Made by a program: the position numbers and the translations under genes
From: Arcanobacterium phocae
Lineage (GTDB): Bacteria > Actinomycetota > Actinomycetes > Actinomycetales > Actinomycetaceae
Direction: 5' to 3'
NCBI RefSeq assembly: GCF_900105865.1
Contig: NZ_LT629804.1
Span: 62,001 to 126,000 of the forward strand
DNA length: 64,000 bases
In this document: positions 28,141 to 39,951 of the stretch, piece by piece
Numbering within the stretch: the stretch's first letter is position 1
How the letters are laid out: every line of letters begins with the position of its first letter
Notes under the pieces: generated by a model
Seen by the model: only the letters and a program-made list of their open reading frames with translations
The model's database searches: none
What the model was told of the DNA's origin: nothing

Positions 28141-29064
28141 TTAGCTTTTACCCAGACTGTCTGCGCCTGAGATGATTTCTGTAATTTCCGTGGTGATTTC
28201 CGCCTGGCGAGCGTTATTAGCCAGACGCGTGTATGACTCGATCACTTCGCCCGCATTCTCAGTAGCAGAATGCATTGCTTGCTGACGTGCCGCTAGTTCA
28301 GAGGCAGCCGACATAAGCATGACTGAATGAATACGCTGACCGACGTACATCGGTAGTAGCTCATCAAAAACTTGCTGAGCTGACGGCTCGAATTCGTACA
28401 ATGGCTCATTATCTTCCGGGGACTTGTCATCTACCGAGGTCTCACCGAGGTCGTCGACGTCGTCAACAACTTGAATCGGTAGCATACGCCGGACTTGAAC
28501 GGTTTGAGTCACCATGGAAACGAACCGAGTAAAGATCATGTACAGTTCTGCAACACCGCCGTCGTCAGCATCAGCCAAGAAGCGTGTCAAAAACTCAGTA
28601 CTGATTTCATCCGAGGTTTCGTCTGATGGTTTATCAGATTCCCCAGTCCATGCGCGTTCTACTGGAACACCACGGAATCGGAAATAGGATGCCCCACGAC
28701 GTCCCGAAACATATAGAACTGGCTCTTTACCATTTTCCTTCAGCTCGTTGATGAGTCGCTCAGCTTCACGCAATACCGACGACGAGTACGCGCCAGCCAT
28801 GCCGCGATCTGATGTCACGACAAAGACAATCACCCGATTAGTATCAGTTCGCTCTTTGATCAACGGATGGTCTTCGTGAGCATGAGCCGCTACTGTCCCA
28901 ATCGATCGCGTCAGAGCCTGCGTGTACGGATCTTGTCCGAGCGCACGGTCACGAGCCTTGCCGATACGGGAAGCTGCAATGAGCTCCATCGCCCGGAAGA
29001 CCTTTTCAAGAGTTTTCGTTGCTCGAATCTTCTGTTTGTAAATCCGCTGTGACCCTGCCATCAT
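28141..29064 (-). CDS. atpG: ATP synthase gamma subunit
   Basis: 307 residues. Central rotor shaft of F1. The conserved N-terminal coiled coil (QRIYKQKIRATKTLEKVFRAM) and C-terminal helix (YTRLANNARQAEITTEITEI) are present. An acidic insert (VDDLGETSVDDKSPEDNEP) near residues 197-215 makes it longer than the enterobacterial subunit, as in other actinobacteria. The start overlaps the atpA stop (TGATG); the second ATG at 29061 is equally possible. Confidence 0.96.
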   Translation of the reverse strand: MMAGSQRIYKQKIRATKTLEKVFRAMELIAASRIGKARDRALGQDPYTQALTRSIGTVAAHAHEDHPLIKERTDTNRVIVFVVTSDRGMAGAYSSSVLREAERLINELKENGKEPVLYVSGRRGASYFRFRGVPVERAWTGESDKPSDETSDEISTEFLTRFLADADDGGVAELYMIFTRFVSMVTQTVQVRRMLPIQVVDDVDDLGETSVDDKSPEDNEPLYEFEPSAQQVFDELLPMYVGQRIHSVMLMSAASELAARQQAMHSATENAGEVIESYTRLANNARQAEITTEITEIISGADSLGKS

Positions 29065-30689
29065 CAGCCTCGCTTAGGACGAACGATCTGCTCTTGGGAC
29101 TGTTCAGCTTCCTGCTCTACGTCGTTCAGTTCCACTGTTCGATTGTTGGCAATAAAGCCAGCACGGAATTCCTCGACAGCAACACGCAGTTCGTCTTCTA
29201 TTTCTGGTTCCAGTTTGCCAGTCACCATCATCTTCGCAAGGACATCACTATTGGTATGCAAGTGACGGATAAGTCCCTGCTCAAACTTTGGAACATCGGT
29301 AACGTCAATATCGTCAAGATAACCGTTAGTACCTGCCCATACGGATGCAATCTGATCCTCAACAGCATACGGGGTGTATTGTGGCTGCTTAAGCAAGGCC
29401 ATCAGCCGCTCACCACGGGTGAGCTGTTGGCGTGTTGTTGCATCAAGATCAGAAGCAAACATGGCAAATGCAGCTTGGGCACGATATTGAGCGAGGGTGA
29501 TCTTGAGAGTGCCTGCGACCTTCTTCATCGCTTTGATCTGCGCGTCACCACCAACACGTGACACTGAAATACCAACATCAACTGCTGGACGCTGATTCGC
29601 GTTGAAAAGGTCAGACTGTAAGAAGATCTGTCCGTCAGTAATAGAAATGACATTAGTTGGGATATATGCCGAAACGTCATTTGCTTTAGTTTCGATAATC
29701 GGTAGACCGGTCATCGAACCACCACCGAGTTCGTCGGAAAGCTTGGCACAGCGTTCAAGGAGACGCGAGTGTAAATAGAACACGTCACCAGGGTATGCTT
29801 CACGCCCCGGTGGACGGCGTAGCAACAATGATACTGCTCGATATGCTTCAGCTTGCTTCGACAGATCATCGAAAACAATCAGTACGTGTTTTCCGTTATA
29901 CATCCAGTGCTGTCCAATGGCAGAACCGGTATATGGAGCTAGATATTTGAAACCAGCGGGATCCGATGCTGGTGACGCCACAATCGTGGTGTACTCGAGC
30001 GCACCGTTACGTTCTAGCGTTGCCCGGACTTCTGCAATTGTCGAACCCTTTTGCCCGATAGCTACGTATATACAACGTACTTGTTTCTGCGGATCCCCGG
30101 TTTCCCAGTTTGCTTTCTGGCTAAGAATTGTATCGACGGCGAGCGCAGTCTTACCGGTCTTGCGATCACCAATAATCAGCTGACGCTGACCACGTCCAAT
30201 TGGAATCATGGCATCGATAGCTTTGATCCCAGTTTGTAGTGGCTCATGAACTGACTTACGTGCCATAACACCAGGAGCCTGGAGTTCTAGTGCACGGCGC
30301 GTGTCGATTCCATCAATCGCACCAAGCCCGTCGATTGGAGTTCCCAATGGATCCACGACGCGACCAAGATAACCGTCACCGACAGGTACTGATAGTACTT
30401 CGCCTGTACGGCGGACTTCCATTCCTTCATCGATGTCAGAGAAATCGCCGAGGACAACAACTCCAATTTCACGCTCTTCAAGGTTCATCGCCAAACCAAG
30501 AGTTCCATCTTCAAACTTCAAAAGCTCATTCGCCATTGCGCCCGGTAAACCGTCAACGCGGGCAATGCCGTCTGCGCTGAGGGTGACATGACCGACTTCT
30601 TCGCTACTGGCTTTTGCTGGCTCGTATGAGCTTACAAATTTGTCCAGCGCAGATCGGATGTCATCGGGCTGGATTGTCACTTCAGCCAT
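29064..30689 (-). CDS. atpA: ATP synthase alpha subunit
   Basis: 541 residues. Non-catalytic nucleotide-binding F1 subunit with P-loop GDRKTGKT and family signatures [20 protein letters not shown] and [17 protein letters not shown]. The C-terminus has an acidic/Gln-rich tail. It overlaps atpG by one base and lies 46 bases after atpH. Confidence 0.98.
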   Translation of the reverse strand: MAEVTIQPDDIRSALDKFVSSYEPAKASSEEVGHVTLSADGIARVDGLPGAMANELLKFEDGTLGLAMNLEEREIGVVVLGDFSDIDEGMEVRRTGEVLSVPVGDGYLGRVVDPLGTPIDGLGAIDGIDTRRALELQAPGVMARKSVHEPLQTGIKAIDAMIPIGRGQRQLIIGDRKTGKTALAVDTILSQKANWETGDPQKQVRCIYVAIGQKGSTIAEVRATLERNGALEYTTIVASPASDPAGFKYLAPYTGSAIGQHWMYNGKHVLIVFDDLSKQAEAYRAVSLLLRRPPGREAYPGDVFYLHSRLLERCAKLSDELGGGSMTGLPIIETKANDVSAYIPTNVISITDGQIFLQSDLFNANQRPAVDVGISVSRVGGDAQIKAMKKVAGTLKITLAQYRAQAAFAMFASDLDATTRQQLTRGERLMALLKQPQYTPYAVEDQIASVWAGTNGYLDDIDVTDVPKFEQGLIRHLHTNSDVLAKMMVTGKLEPEIEDELRVAVEEFRAGFIANNRTVELNDVEQEAEQSQEQIVRPKRG

Positions 30690-30735
30690 TCATCATTCCT
30701 TCGCTCCAAGCAGCCGAATGGCTGCACGTTTTATT

Positions 30736-31550
30736 TCAGTTAGTAAATTGCTCCCGCAACGCCGTAATTCGGCTCGCAAGAGTTCCATCGATCACATCAT
30801 CACCAACATGAATTCTAATTCCTCCAATAACGGAAGGGTCTAGAGTCACATGGATAGCAACAGCTGTGTTGTAAGTACGGGTAAGAATCGCAGTTAAGCG
30901 TGCTTCTTGTTCGCGAGTCAACGGAATCGCACTGGTAACCGAGGCAACGATATGGTGGTCAAGTTCAGCTGCCAGATCGAGATATATGGTTAACGCTTGG
31001 GCTAGGGTTCGCCCTCGCTCTAAGCGAGCTACTGCTCTAGCTAGCAATTCCTTGGTGTATGAGCTGTAACGCGCAAATATTTGCCGAGCCAAATCACTTC
31101 GTTTATTAGGTTTGTAAACCAAGTTACTGAGAGTTAAACGCAGACCGCGTTGGTTGCGCAAGGTCCGCATAATGACATACAGCTCTTGTTCCACGTCAGT
31201 GAGTTGATTGGTGTTGCGCGCCCCTATGAGCAGCGTATGGACACCCAGATAATCAAGTGCCAGCGGAAGATCGCCGTGCTCTGACCAGTGATCGCGTGCG
31301 AGACCCATAAGAAGCTCGACGACGTGGTCACGCACTTTACCGCTGAAGATATCGCTTACTAAGCGTGCTCGATCGTCAGCTTCACGTGCCGTATCTTCAA
31401 TAGCAGCAACAACATTAGGGTTTTTATTGAGAATATCAACAACCCCAAATACTGCTTGTGCTACCTCGATTTCCGAGTTTGGGACAGTGCGTAGAACGGC
31501 TTCCCAACGGTCACGGGCGCGGTCAAGAGCTGCTAAACTTCCAGAACGCA

Positions 31551-31551
<1 letters not shown>
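30736..31551 (-). CDS. atpH: ATP synthase delta subunit
   Basis: 271 residues, the long form seen in actinobacteria. It links the peripheral stalk to the top of F1. The C-terminal signature IPLTREQEARLTAILTRTYN and VTLDPSVIGGIRIHVGDDVIDGT are clear. It overlaps the atpF stop by one base. Confidence 0.94.
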
Positions 31552-33182
<1,631 letters not shown>

Positions 33183-33333
33183 AGTTCTTATTTCCCTCAG
33201 TATCACATGGATTGAATTTGGAGCCGGGTACGAACACTCGTATGGTCGACTTCAAGGTATGAACATGTTCAACTCTACCTGAGTTTTGAGTTCATAGCCA
33301 AAGGGCACAAGCTCAATAGTTCACACTTTAGTC

Positions 33334-33753
33334 CTATTCCCCGATGGGTGGTCCGCCATCTCGCAGAATCACGCTTGTTCCAGTGATCAGCCCCGCTATT
33401 ATGCCAAAAACTAAAGCAAGCATAACAATTCTTAAGTCCAAAATAGATACCTTCACGGATACCACATATGCGAGGCCGATTACTCCAATTTTCACAACAT
33501 ACCCACATACCGCCAGCATCCCTACAAGGTGACCCCGTGATAGCAGGTATCGGTCAAGTAGAAAGGAAATTATGTGCATCATACTTACCACTACACACCC
33601 AAAGATGACTGACGGAACACTTTGCAGAAAACCGCTAATTACAAGCCCGATCGAAATCACAATACTCACAACGATCAACGTCGCAATATTCCATTTCGCA
33701 ACAAGCTCACTCAACTCTTTCGCAGTATGACCCCGGCTCAGTTTATGAGTCAT
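33334..33753 (-). CDS. atpI: AtpI-like membrane protein
   Basis: 139 residues with four hydrophobic segments (about 29-45, 50-68, 79-98 and 104-126). The sequence is not strongly diagnostic; position between wecA and atpB is what identifies it with the ATP synthase protein I group of actinobacteria. The ATG at 33753 overlaps the wecA stop by 11 bases; a TTG at 33786 is the only earlier option. Confidence 0.7.
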   Translation of the reverse strand: MTHKLSRGHTAKELSELVAKWNIATLIVVSIVISIGLVISGFLQSVPSVIFGCVVVSMMHIISFLLDRYLLSRGHLVGMLAVCGYVVKIGVIGLAYVVSVKVSILDLRIVMLALVFGIIAGLITGTSVILRDGGPPIGE

Positions 33754-34900
33754 GCTCGGAGTCACCGTTTCCACCGCCAGGCACAAGTCGCTTTGCCTGT
33801 GCCGCCATTAATACCCACCATGTAGCAAAGACTCGCGATGTGACGATAACTGCACCGATAATTCCAAGAGTCGTCACCGGCACAACCCACTTCAATGGAA
33901 AGGCAACCGCCGCTACCGCACTAAAAGAGGCAACTGCGGTCCATATATACAATACTAAAACAGCATGCGTGTGCGAATGTCCATGTCGCAATAGCCGATG
34001 GTGTAGATGTCCAGCATCTGCCGAAAATGGTGACCGACCTTGAGCCACTCTACGCACAACCCCCCATACGAAATCGACCAGCGGGATGATCAAAATGAGT
34101 AGTGGCACAATCAACGGCATATAGGCTGGAATCGCCTCCGGAGTATTTGCCGCTGCCGGATCAATTTGCCCAGTAACAACAATTGACGCGCCGGCGATAA
34201 TCGTTCCGAGCATCAGTGCTCCAGAATCCCCCATAAAGATTTTCGCAGGATGAAAATTATGAGGCAAGAAACCTACACAAATTCCTACCAATGCAGCCAC
34301 TAAAGCAGTTGCAACTGAGGTGAAGTCACCCGGCGAGTTCTCTCTGGTTAGATAATAAGTGTAGGCAAAGAACGCCAACGCGGCTATGCCGACAACCCCA
34401 GCTGCTAAGCCGTCCAGACCATCAATAAAATTAACTGCATTGACGACGACGACAATCGCAATAATTGTGACAAATAAGGTTAATCTCGCTGAACCTACAG
34501 TTAATCCCAGCAGCGGCACGCTCACAAGTTGGACGCCGAACCACACCATGACTCCGGCGGCCAACATTTGCCCGGCAAGTTTGGCATACCACGACAACTC
34601 GTAGATATCGTCAATGACGCCAACACAGCAAATAATGCCGGCCCCAGCAACTACTGCCCACGCCATGGAATTATTACCCAAAACATCCTGGAAATATGGA
34701 ATTTGCGAAGCAATCACTAGAGATATGACAAATCCCAAATACATCGCCACTCCGCCCAAGCGAGCAATTGGCACGGTGTGAACATCACGCGCACGAATTT
34801 CAGTAATAGCCCCACTTGCTAGTGAAATTCGATGCACTAACGGAACCAATAAGTACGTTACGATTCCGGCGATAACCATAATCAACAGATAGGCTCTCAC
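33743..34900 (-). CDS. wecA: Undecaprenyl/decaprenyl-phosphate GlcNAc-1-phosphate transferase
   Basis: 385 residues and about eleven transmembrane helices. MraY/WecA/TagO superfamily: moves GlcNAc-1-phosphate from UDP-GlcNAc to polyprenyl phosphate, the first step of linker-polymer or surface-glycan synthesis. Motifs NFIDGLDGLAAG, MGDSGALMLG and the C-terminal HLHHRLLRHGHSH are intact. The GTG start has an AGGAG and overlaps the sua5 stop by 4 bases (GTGA). The gene order sua5-wecA-atpI is typical of actinobacteria. Confidence 0.92.
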   Translation of the reverse strand: MRAYLLIMVIAGIVTYLLVPLVHRISLASGAITEIRARDVHTVPIARLGGVAMYLGFVISLVIASQIPYFQDVLGNNSMAWAVVAGAGIICCVGVIDDIYELSWYAKLAGQMLAAGVMVWFGVQLVSVPLLGLTVGSARLTLFVTIIAIVVVVNAVNFIDGLDGLAAGVVGIAALAFFAYTYYLTRENSPGDFTSVATALVAALVGICVGFLPHNFHPAKIFMGDSGALMLGTIIAGASIVVTGQIDPAAANTPEAIPAYMPLIVPLLILIIPLVDFVWGVVRRVAQGRSPFSADAGHLHHRLLRHGHSHTHAVLVLYIWTAVASFSAVAAVAFPLKWVVPVTTLGIIGAVIVTSRVFATWWVLMAAQAKRLVPGGGNGDSEHDS

Positions 34901-35535
34901 GCTGACTCCTGGAGCTTAATTACGCGTGTTAAATCTTCTCGGCTCAGTGCTCCTTGACGTAACACCTCGTATGAATCATCTGCACTATTCCACCGAATAA
35001 TGGTTGATGGAACTCCCCCAGGTGAGGTCCCGCCGTCGATATATACTGCAACAGCATCGGACAGTTGCTCAACTGCACGCGAAATATCTGTTGCCGGTTT
35101 TTGTCCGGTCTTGTTTGCAGACGTTACGGCAAGCGGACCTACTCGGCGTAAGAATTCAAGCGTAACTGCGTCATCCGGCATGCGTACTGCAACAGTGCCA
35201 AATGTCTCGCCTAAATCCCAACCTAATTCCTCGCGGGCAGGCAAAATAACAGTCAAAGCGCCAGGCCAAAACTCGGCCATGACAGCACGTGCGCTATCAG
35301 GCAATTGCGCGACAAGAGTCTGTGCCTGTTCAACCGACGACACCAAAACCGGCGGCGGCATCGCACGGGTACGCGACTTGGCAGTCAATAATGCGGTCAC
35401 TGCATCATAAGAAAACGGGTCTGCACCAATCCCATAAACAGTGTCGGTTGGCAGACAGACTACTTGGCCAGCTTGAATAGCCTGCTGGGCAGTATCTAAC
35501 GCATAGCCAAGTTTTTCACTGCTAACAACAACCAT
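34897..35535 (-). CDS. L-threonylcarbamoyladenylate synthase
   Basis: 212 residues, YrdC/Sua5 domain only, without the C-terminal Sua5 extension (TsaC-like length). It makes threonylcarbamoyl-AMP for the t6A modification of ANN-decoding tRNAs. Motifs: GQVVCLPTDTVYGIGAD, KSRTRAMPPPVLV and LAVTSANKTGQKPATD. It starts at an ATG with GGGGAG just upstream and follows prmC by 2 bases. Confidence 0.93.
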   Translation of the reverse strand: MVVVSSEKLGYALDTAQQAIQAGQVVCLPTDTVYGIGADPFSYDAVTALLTAKSRTRAMPPPVLVSSVEQAQTLVAQLPDSARAVMAEFWPGALTVILPAREELGWDLGETFGTVAVRMPDDAVTLEFLRRVGPLAVTSANKTGQKPATDISRAVEQLSDAVAVYIDGGTSPGGVPSTIIRWNSADDSYEVLRQGALSREDLTRVIKLQESA

Positions 35536-35537
35536 CG

Positions 35538-36374
35538 CTACTCCCCTCTTTCCGCATATAACCAGCGATCCCGGCCGGTTAAATCAACTCCGGTAGCAAC
35601 ATTCACCAAACCACACGAATGCGCTTCTTGAACCAACGCTACACCCTGGTCATCCCCATGTTCCATAATAAGGACGCCTCCAGCCTTCAATAACGTTACC
35701 GCTCTGCGGACCAATTCGCGTGGTAAATCTAGGCCATCCTCACCACCGCCGTATAACGCCATCGAAGGATCGCACGAAACATCTTGTGGCACGTTCTGTG
35801 ACTGTGGAACATATGGCGGATTTGTGATCACAAGATCGACTTTTCCAGCTAGCTCAGGCAATGCACCGCGGGCGTCGTCGAAAATAAAAGTTACCGGACT
35901 GCCATATTTCTTGTTATTTTCGCACGCAATCTCGAAGGCTTTTTCGTCACGTTCAACACCCCACACCTGGCTTGTTGGCACTTCGGTTGCGATCGCCAAC
36001 GCAATTGCTCCCGAGCCAGTACACAAATCGACGACGACGGGATTCGACGTCGACATTCGCGTCAAGGCATCAATACCCGCTTGCGCAACCATTTCAGTTT
36101 CCGGACGCACAATAAACGCACCGGGCGTACTAATCAGTTCCAAATATCTGAACCACATGACGCCCATAATATGCTGTATCGGCTCATGATGTGCCCGACG
36201 AGAAACCGCTTCATCGAACTTTCGTTCAAGTTCAACCGTAACGTGCTCACTTGCCAGCGGAACATACCCAGCGCACCATTCAGCTAACAACCGAGCATCA
36301 ACATCCGGAGACGGTAGCCCAGCATCGGATAACAGTCCACGCGCGCCTCGTAGTTTTTCTCCCCACGTGACCAT
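35538..36374 (-). CDS. prmC: Peptide chain release factor N5-glutamine methyltransferase
   Basis: 278 residues. Methylates the glutamine of the GGQ motif in release factors, using S-adenosylmethionine. The catalytic NPPY is at residues 185-188, the SAM loop is VVDLCTGSGAIALAIA, and the N-terminal helical domain is present. It lies 3 bases after prfA, whose product is its substrate. Confidence 0.95.
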   Translation of the reverse strand: MVTWGEKLRGARGLLSDAGLPSPDVDARLLAEWCAGYVPLASEHVTVELERKFDEAVSRRAHHEPIQHIMGVMWFRYLELISTPGAFIVRPETEMVAQAGIDALTRMSTSNPVVVDLCTGSGAIALAIATEVPTSQVWGVERDEKAFEIACENNKKYGSPVTFIFDDARGALPELAGKVDLVITNPPYVPQSQNVPQDVSCDPSMALYGGGEDGLDLPRELVRRAVTLLKAGGVLIMEHGDDQGVALVQEAHSCGLVNVATGVDLTGRDRWLYAERGE

Positions 36375-36377
36375 GTT

Positions 36378-37493
36378 CTACTTCGTCTCAGTCGCGTCCT
36401 TGGCAGCCTGCTCCAAACGTTCCGATTCATCCATTAACCGCAATGACTCAATAACTGGCGCTAAATCACCATTAAGTACCGCGTCAAGGTTATGTGCCTT
36501 GTAGCCAGTGCGATGGTCTGCAATACGGTTTTCCGGGAAGTTATAGGTACGTACCCGTTCCGACCGGTCCACAGTTCGCACCTGGGATCGACGCTGATCA
36601 GCTTCTTTGGCAGCTTGCTCTTCTAGCTGTAACTGACGCAACCGAGCCAACAACACGCGCATAGCCGCTTCCCTATTCTTGATCTGCGACTTCTCATCCT
36701 GCATCGACACCGTAATTCCGGTAGGCAAGTGGGTAATCCGAACGGCAGAATCAGTTGTGTTCACCGACTGTCCACCCGGGCCGGAAGACCGAAAGACGTC
36801 GATGCGTAGTTCGTTGTCATTAACTTGGACTTCTTCGGGTTCATCAACTTCCGCAAACACCAAAACCCCTGCTGCAGACGTGTGAATACGTCCTTGAGAT
36901 TCAGTGGTTGGCACACGCTGCACTCGGTGAACTCCCGCTTCATATTTCAGATGCGCCCACACGCCCTCTGCTGGATCTTCTGGAATCGAAGAGGCTTTTA
37001 CTGCTATCTGGATATCTTTATACCCACCCAATTCAGTTGGCGTGGCAGACAAAGTTTGTACGCTCCACCCTTTGGATTCTGCATAACGCTGGTACATCCG
37101 GACAAGGTCAGCGGCGAACAGTGCTGATTCTTCGCCACCCTCACCGGCTTTCACTTCCACGATCGCATCGCGCGAATCATCTGGGTCACGTGGGATGAGC
37201 GCATCACGCAAACTGGTCGCAGCAGCGGCTTCCTCTGCCTCCAGCCGTGGTAGTTCAGATTCAAACAGTTCGCCGTCTTCGCCACCGAGTTCTACTATTT
37301 CGCGTAAATCTGCAAGGTCTGCCCGCGCTTTTTCCCATGTCCGGTAGCGGCTCACAACACGACCGAGCTGAGCATAACGGCGTCCCAAGCTTCGTAACTT
37401 CTCCGGACGGGATAGCACTTCTGGGGAAGACATCTGGTTTTCAATCTCTTGATATTCAGCTACCATCGCATCGGCGGCGGGAAATGCGCTCAT
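36378..37493 (-). CDS. prfA: Peptide chain release factor 1
   Basis: 371 residues. Recognises UAA and UAG stop codons and releases the peptide. The GGQ motif is at residues 240-242 ([10 protein letters not shown]) and the C-terminal region has [13 protein letters not shown]. The ATG at 37493 is 6 bases after AAGG; an ATG two codons earlier (37499) touches the AAGG and is less likely. It is the first gene of a long run through the ATP synthase genes. Confidence 0.96.
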   Translation of the reverse strand: MSAFPAADAMVAEYQEIENQMSSPEVLSRPEKLRSLGRRYAQLGRVVSRYRTWEKARADLADLREIVELGGEDGELFESELPRLEAEEAAAATSLRDALIPRDPDDSRDAIVEVKAGEGGEESALFAADLVRMYQRYAESKGWSVQTLSATPTELGGYKDIQIAVKASSIPEDPAEGVWAHLKYEAGVHRVQRVPTTESQGRIHTSAAGVLVFAEVDEPEEVQVNDNELRIDVFRSSGPGGQSVNTTDSAVRITHLPTGITVSMQDEKSQIKNREAAMRVLLARLRQLQLEEQAAKEADQRRSQVRTVDRSERVRTYNFPENRIADHRTGYKAHNLDAVLNGDLAPVIESLRLMDESERLEQAAKDATETK

Positions 37494-37549
37494 TATCATC
37501 CTTATACGTTACCGGCTAGAGCCGTAGTTTTTACTGGCGACGACGTGTC

Positions 37550-37577
37550 ACCGTATTTCATTGTCTGCTGTAGTCAA
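37550..37577 (-). promoter_or_regulatory. Promoter of the prfA-prmC-sua5-wecA-atp run
   Basis: On the left-reading strand TTGACT (37577-37572) and TACGGT (37555-37550) with a 16-base spacer, lying between the rpmE terminator and the prfA start. Confidence 0.55.
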
Positions 37578-37586
37578 GTGTAAAAC

Positions 37587-37618
37587 AAACGCCGGTACGA
37601 CGAATCGTACCGGCGTTT
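37587..37618 (-). terminator. rpmE terminator
   Basis: Perfect 14-base arms (37587-37600, 37605-37618) with a CGAA loop, followed on the left-reading strand by GTTTTAC, a short U-tract. Confidence 0.85.
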
Positions 37619-37628
37619 GGGCATGAAG

Positions 37629-37841
37629 CTACTTGGTGCGCTTACCGTAGCGTGCTTCGAATCGAGCCACGCGACCACCGGTGTCAAGAATCTTCTGCTT
37701 ACCGGTGTAGAACGGATGGCATGCCGAGCATACGTCTACACGCAATTCTCCACCTTGAATGGTGGAGCGAGTTTCAAATTCGTTACCGCAGGTGCATGTT
37801 ACGTGCACTGGTGCGTATTCTGGGTGAACACCCTTTTTCAT
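37629..37841 (-). CDS. rpmE: 50S ribosomal protein L31
   Basis: 70 residues. Zinc-binding type: CTCGNEF and [13 protein letters not shown] supply the cysteine pairs. The start is [16 protein letters not shown] with a GGAGA ribosome-binding site. It lies between rho and prfA as in other actinobacteria. Confidence 0.96.
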   Translation of the reverse strand: MKKGVHPEYAPVHVTCTCGNEFETRSTIQGGELRVDVCSACHPFYTGKQKILDTGGRVARFEARYGKRTK

Positions 37842-37976
37842 AGGAAATCTCCTTGGATCGTTTTACGCCCTGGGTCCACATCGCACTCGCAAAATATGGA
37901 TTCTGCGCAGTTTGCTGACAATGTTGTTACATCCAGCGGCCATGTGGTGAACCAAAAGCCGACGCATTATTACATC

Positions 37977-38026
37977 ATATTGGCCATGATTTTTCTCCCC
38001 AAAGTGAGAAAAATCATGGCCAATAT
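37977..38026 (-). terminator. rho terminator, very long perfect hairpin
   Basis: Perfect 21-base arms (37977-37997 and 38006-38026) with an 8-base loop, directly after the rho stop codon. The stem contains its own T-run (TTTTT) so both strands are capable of intrinsic termination. Confidence 0.85.
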
Positions 38027-38033
38027 GGCTAGT

Positions 38034-39773
38034 TTATTCTTCTACTCCCGCGCCTTGCACACCACGGACAATAGACATGAGAAGAGCTGAATTAGATTCA
38101 GTTTTTCGCATCCGACCAAGGAGTTGATCGGATGCCTCTTGAACATCCATCTGCCCCAAACCGCGACGCAAATGCCACATAATCTTGAGTTCTTCTGGGG
38201 AAAGTAACTGTTCTTCACGGCGGGTTCCAGAAGCGTTAATATCGACCGCTGGGAAAATACGCCGATCAGCAAGCTGGCGCGACAGGCGCAATTCCATGTT
38301 GCCAGTACCCTTGAACTCCTCGAAAATAACTTCATCCATCTTCGAGCCAGTTTCCACCAAAGCCGATGCGATAATGGTGAGTGAGCCACCATTTTCAATG
38401 TTACGTGCCGCGCCGAAGAACTTCTTTGGCGGATATAGTGCACCCGCATCGACTCCACCGGAAAGAATACGGCCAGAAGCCGGAGCCGCAAGGTTGTAGG
38501 CACGTGACAAGCGGGTAAGAGAATCAAGCAAAATGACAACGTCTTGACCCAATTCGACCAGGCGCTTAGCACGTTCAACTGCTAGTTCAGCGACAATCGT
38601 ATGGTCGGTAGCCGGGCGATCGAAGGTCGAAGCGATAACTTCACCTTTGACCAAACGCTGCATATCGGTAACTTCTTCTGGACGCTCGTCAACCAAAACA
38701 ACCATCAAGTGGACATTGGGGTTATTGTTAGCAATCGCCATCGCAATTTGCTGCATAACTACTGTTTTTCCAGCCTTAGGCGGGGAAACAATCAAACCAC
38801 GCTGACCCTTACCAATTGGTGCTACCAGATCGATCATACGAGTGGTGAGTGCCTTCTGAGTAGTCTCAAGACGCAACATCTCTTGAGGATAAAGCGGTGT
38901 CAGTTTGTTGAACTCCGGACGCAACTCAGCTTCTTCAATGCTCAAACCGTTAATTGTCTGCACGTCAACCAACGGATTATACTTATGCTGACGACCACGT
39001 GAGTTTTCCGCGTGCGGCCGAACCGAACCTTGAATAGCATCACCCCGGCGCAGCCCGAAACGACGAATCGTTTGTGATGACACATACGCGTCATTCTTGC
39101 CCGGTAGATAACCACCGGTACGCAAGTATGCGTTATTACCATCAATATCAAGGATTCCAGCTACCGGAATCAGTACTTCTTCAGTAGCTTGCTGTTCTTG
39201 GTTCGAATCAGCAGCTTGGGTATCGTTGGTGCGATCTTGGTTACGATCACGACGATTCTGATTGCGATCACGACGATTACGGTTGCGATCACGACGATTC
39301 TGATTGCGTTCACGACGGTTTTGGTTACGATTATCTTCGTCGTCGTTATCGTTATGCGATCCACGTCCCTCTTCAGCACGCCGTTCGGCAGCTTCACTAA
39401 GCGCGGCTAGGGCAGCTGCTTTTTCTTCGTCACTCATCTTCGCTTTACTGGAGCGCCGATCGTTGTTCCGATCGCGGCGATTACGGCCACGGCTATTTTC
39501 TTGCGGAAGCTCAATATCGATCTTGGATGAGTCGTTTTCTTCAGCAGATGCTGCCGACTCTTGCTTCGGCTGAGACGCCGAATCCTTTGTATTAACTTGC
39601 TTATTTGTACGTGCTGTCTTTTTCGACGACGTAACACTTCGAATCGCTGCAATATAATCAGCTTTACGCGACTTTGGGGGCATTTCAATCCCCATTGACG
39701 TAGCGAGTTCTTTGAGTTCCGGTAGCCGCATAGTTGATAATGCGGGCTTACGACCAGTAGTTGTTTCGCTCAC
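38034..39773 (-). CDS. rho: Transcription termination factor Rho with Arg/Asn-rich insert
   Basis: 579 residues. Hexameric RNA helicase that ends transcription. Order: Rho_N LEM-like domain (TMRLPELKELATSMGIEMP), a long disordered insert (about residues 50-200) with heptads such as NRRDRNQ, the RNA-binding cold-shock domain (GILDIDGNNAYLRTGGYLPG), then the ATPase with Walker A SPPKAGKT, VLVDERPEEVTDM and VILLDSLTRLSRAYN. Actinobacterial Rho commonly has such inserts. The last domains are intact. It lies 178 bases from thrB. Confidence 0.96.
   Translation of the reverse strand: MSETTTGRKPALSTMRLPELKELATSMGIEMPPKSRKADYIAAIRSVTSSKKTARTNKQVNTKDSASQPKQESAASAEENDSSKIDIELPQENSRGRNRRDRNNDRRSSKAKMSDEEKAAALAALSEAAERRAEEGRGSHNDNDDEDNRNQNRRERNQNRRDRNRNRRDRNQNRRDRNQDRTNDTQAADSNQEQQATEEVLIPVAGILDIDGNNAYLRTGGYLPGKNDAYVSSQTIRRFGLRRGDAIQGSVRPHAENSRGRQHKYNPLVDVQTINGLSIEEAELRPEFNKLTPLYPQEMLRLETTQKALTTRMIDLVAPIGKGQRGLIVSPPKAGKTVVMQQIAMAIANNNPNVHLMVVLVDERPEEVTDMQRLVKGEVIASTFDRPATDHTIVAELAVERAKRLVELGQDVVILLDSLTRLSRAYNLAAPASGRILSGGVDAGALYPPKKFFGAARNIENGGSLTIIASALVETGSKMDEVIFEEFKGTGNMELRLSRQLADRRIFPAVDINASGTRREEQLLSPEELKIMWHLRRGLGQMDVQEASDQLLGRMRKTESNSALLMSIVRGVQGAGVEE
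39245..39328 (-). repeat. Four tandem 21-base units inside rho
   Basis: Units start at 39245, 39266, 39287 and 39308, each beginning near GATCACGACG and encoding a seven-residue block of the form NRRDRNQ. The first three are nearly identical at DNA level; the fourth has diverged. They lie in the disordered insert and look like slippage products. Confidence 0.8.
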
Positions 39774-39951
39774 GAGGTTCCTTCCTCGGCGGCCACAAGG
39801 ACCTTCTAGACATAACCAAGCCTCAGGGGCTTCAGGATCATTAAGGATTAACGGCGAGATAATTCATCAGCCGCGCGGAATTTGACTCTACCAGAGACAC
39901 AATACAGCCAGATGCGACTGCCCGCTCTTCTTATTGTACACTGTCGACAAC
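39774..39951. other. rho upstream region
   Basis: 178 bases between thrB and rho without a gene. On the left-reading strand there are -10-like hexamers (TACAAT near 39935, TAGAGT near 39888) and a leader of more than 100 bases, suitable for Rho autoregulation, but no element is conclusive. Confidence 0.35.

Noticed and set aside
29019..29561. 180-residue open frame opposite atpA
   Set aside because: Shadow of the atpA coding sequence with unusual composition and no support.
33260..33271. TGAACATGTTCA palindrome before atpB as a LexA box
   Set aside because: The arms GAAC/GTTC are separated by only 2 bases, whereas the actinobacterial SOS box needs 4; no damage gene is nearby.
39245..39328. 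Possible short CRISPR-like array
   Set aside because: Units are contiguous without spacers, in frame, and encode protein heptads of Rho.
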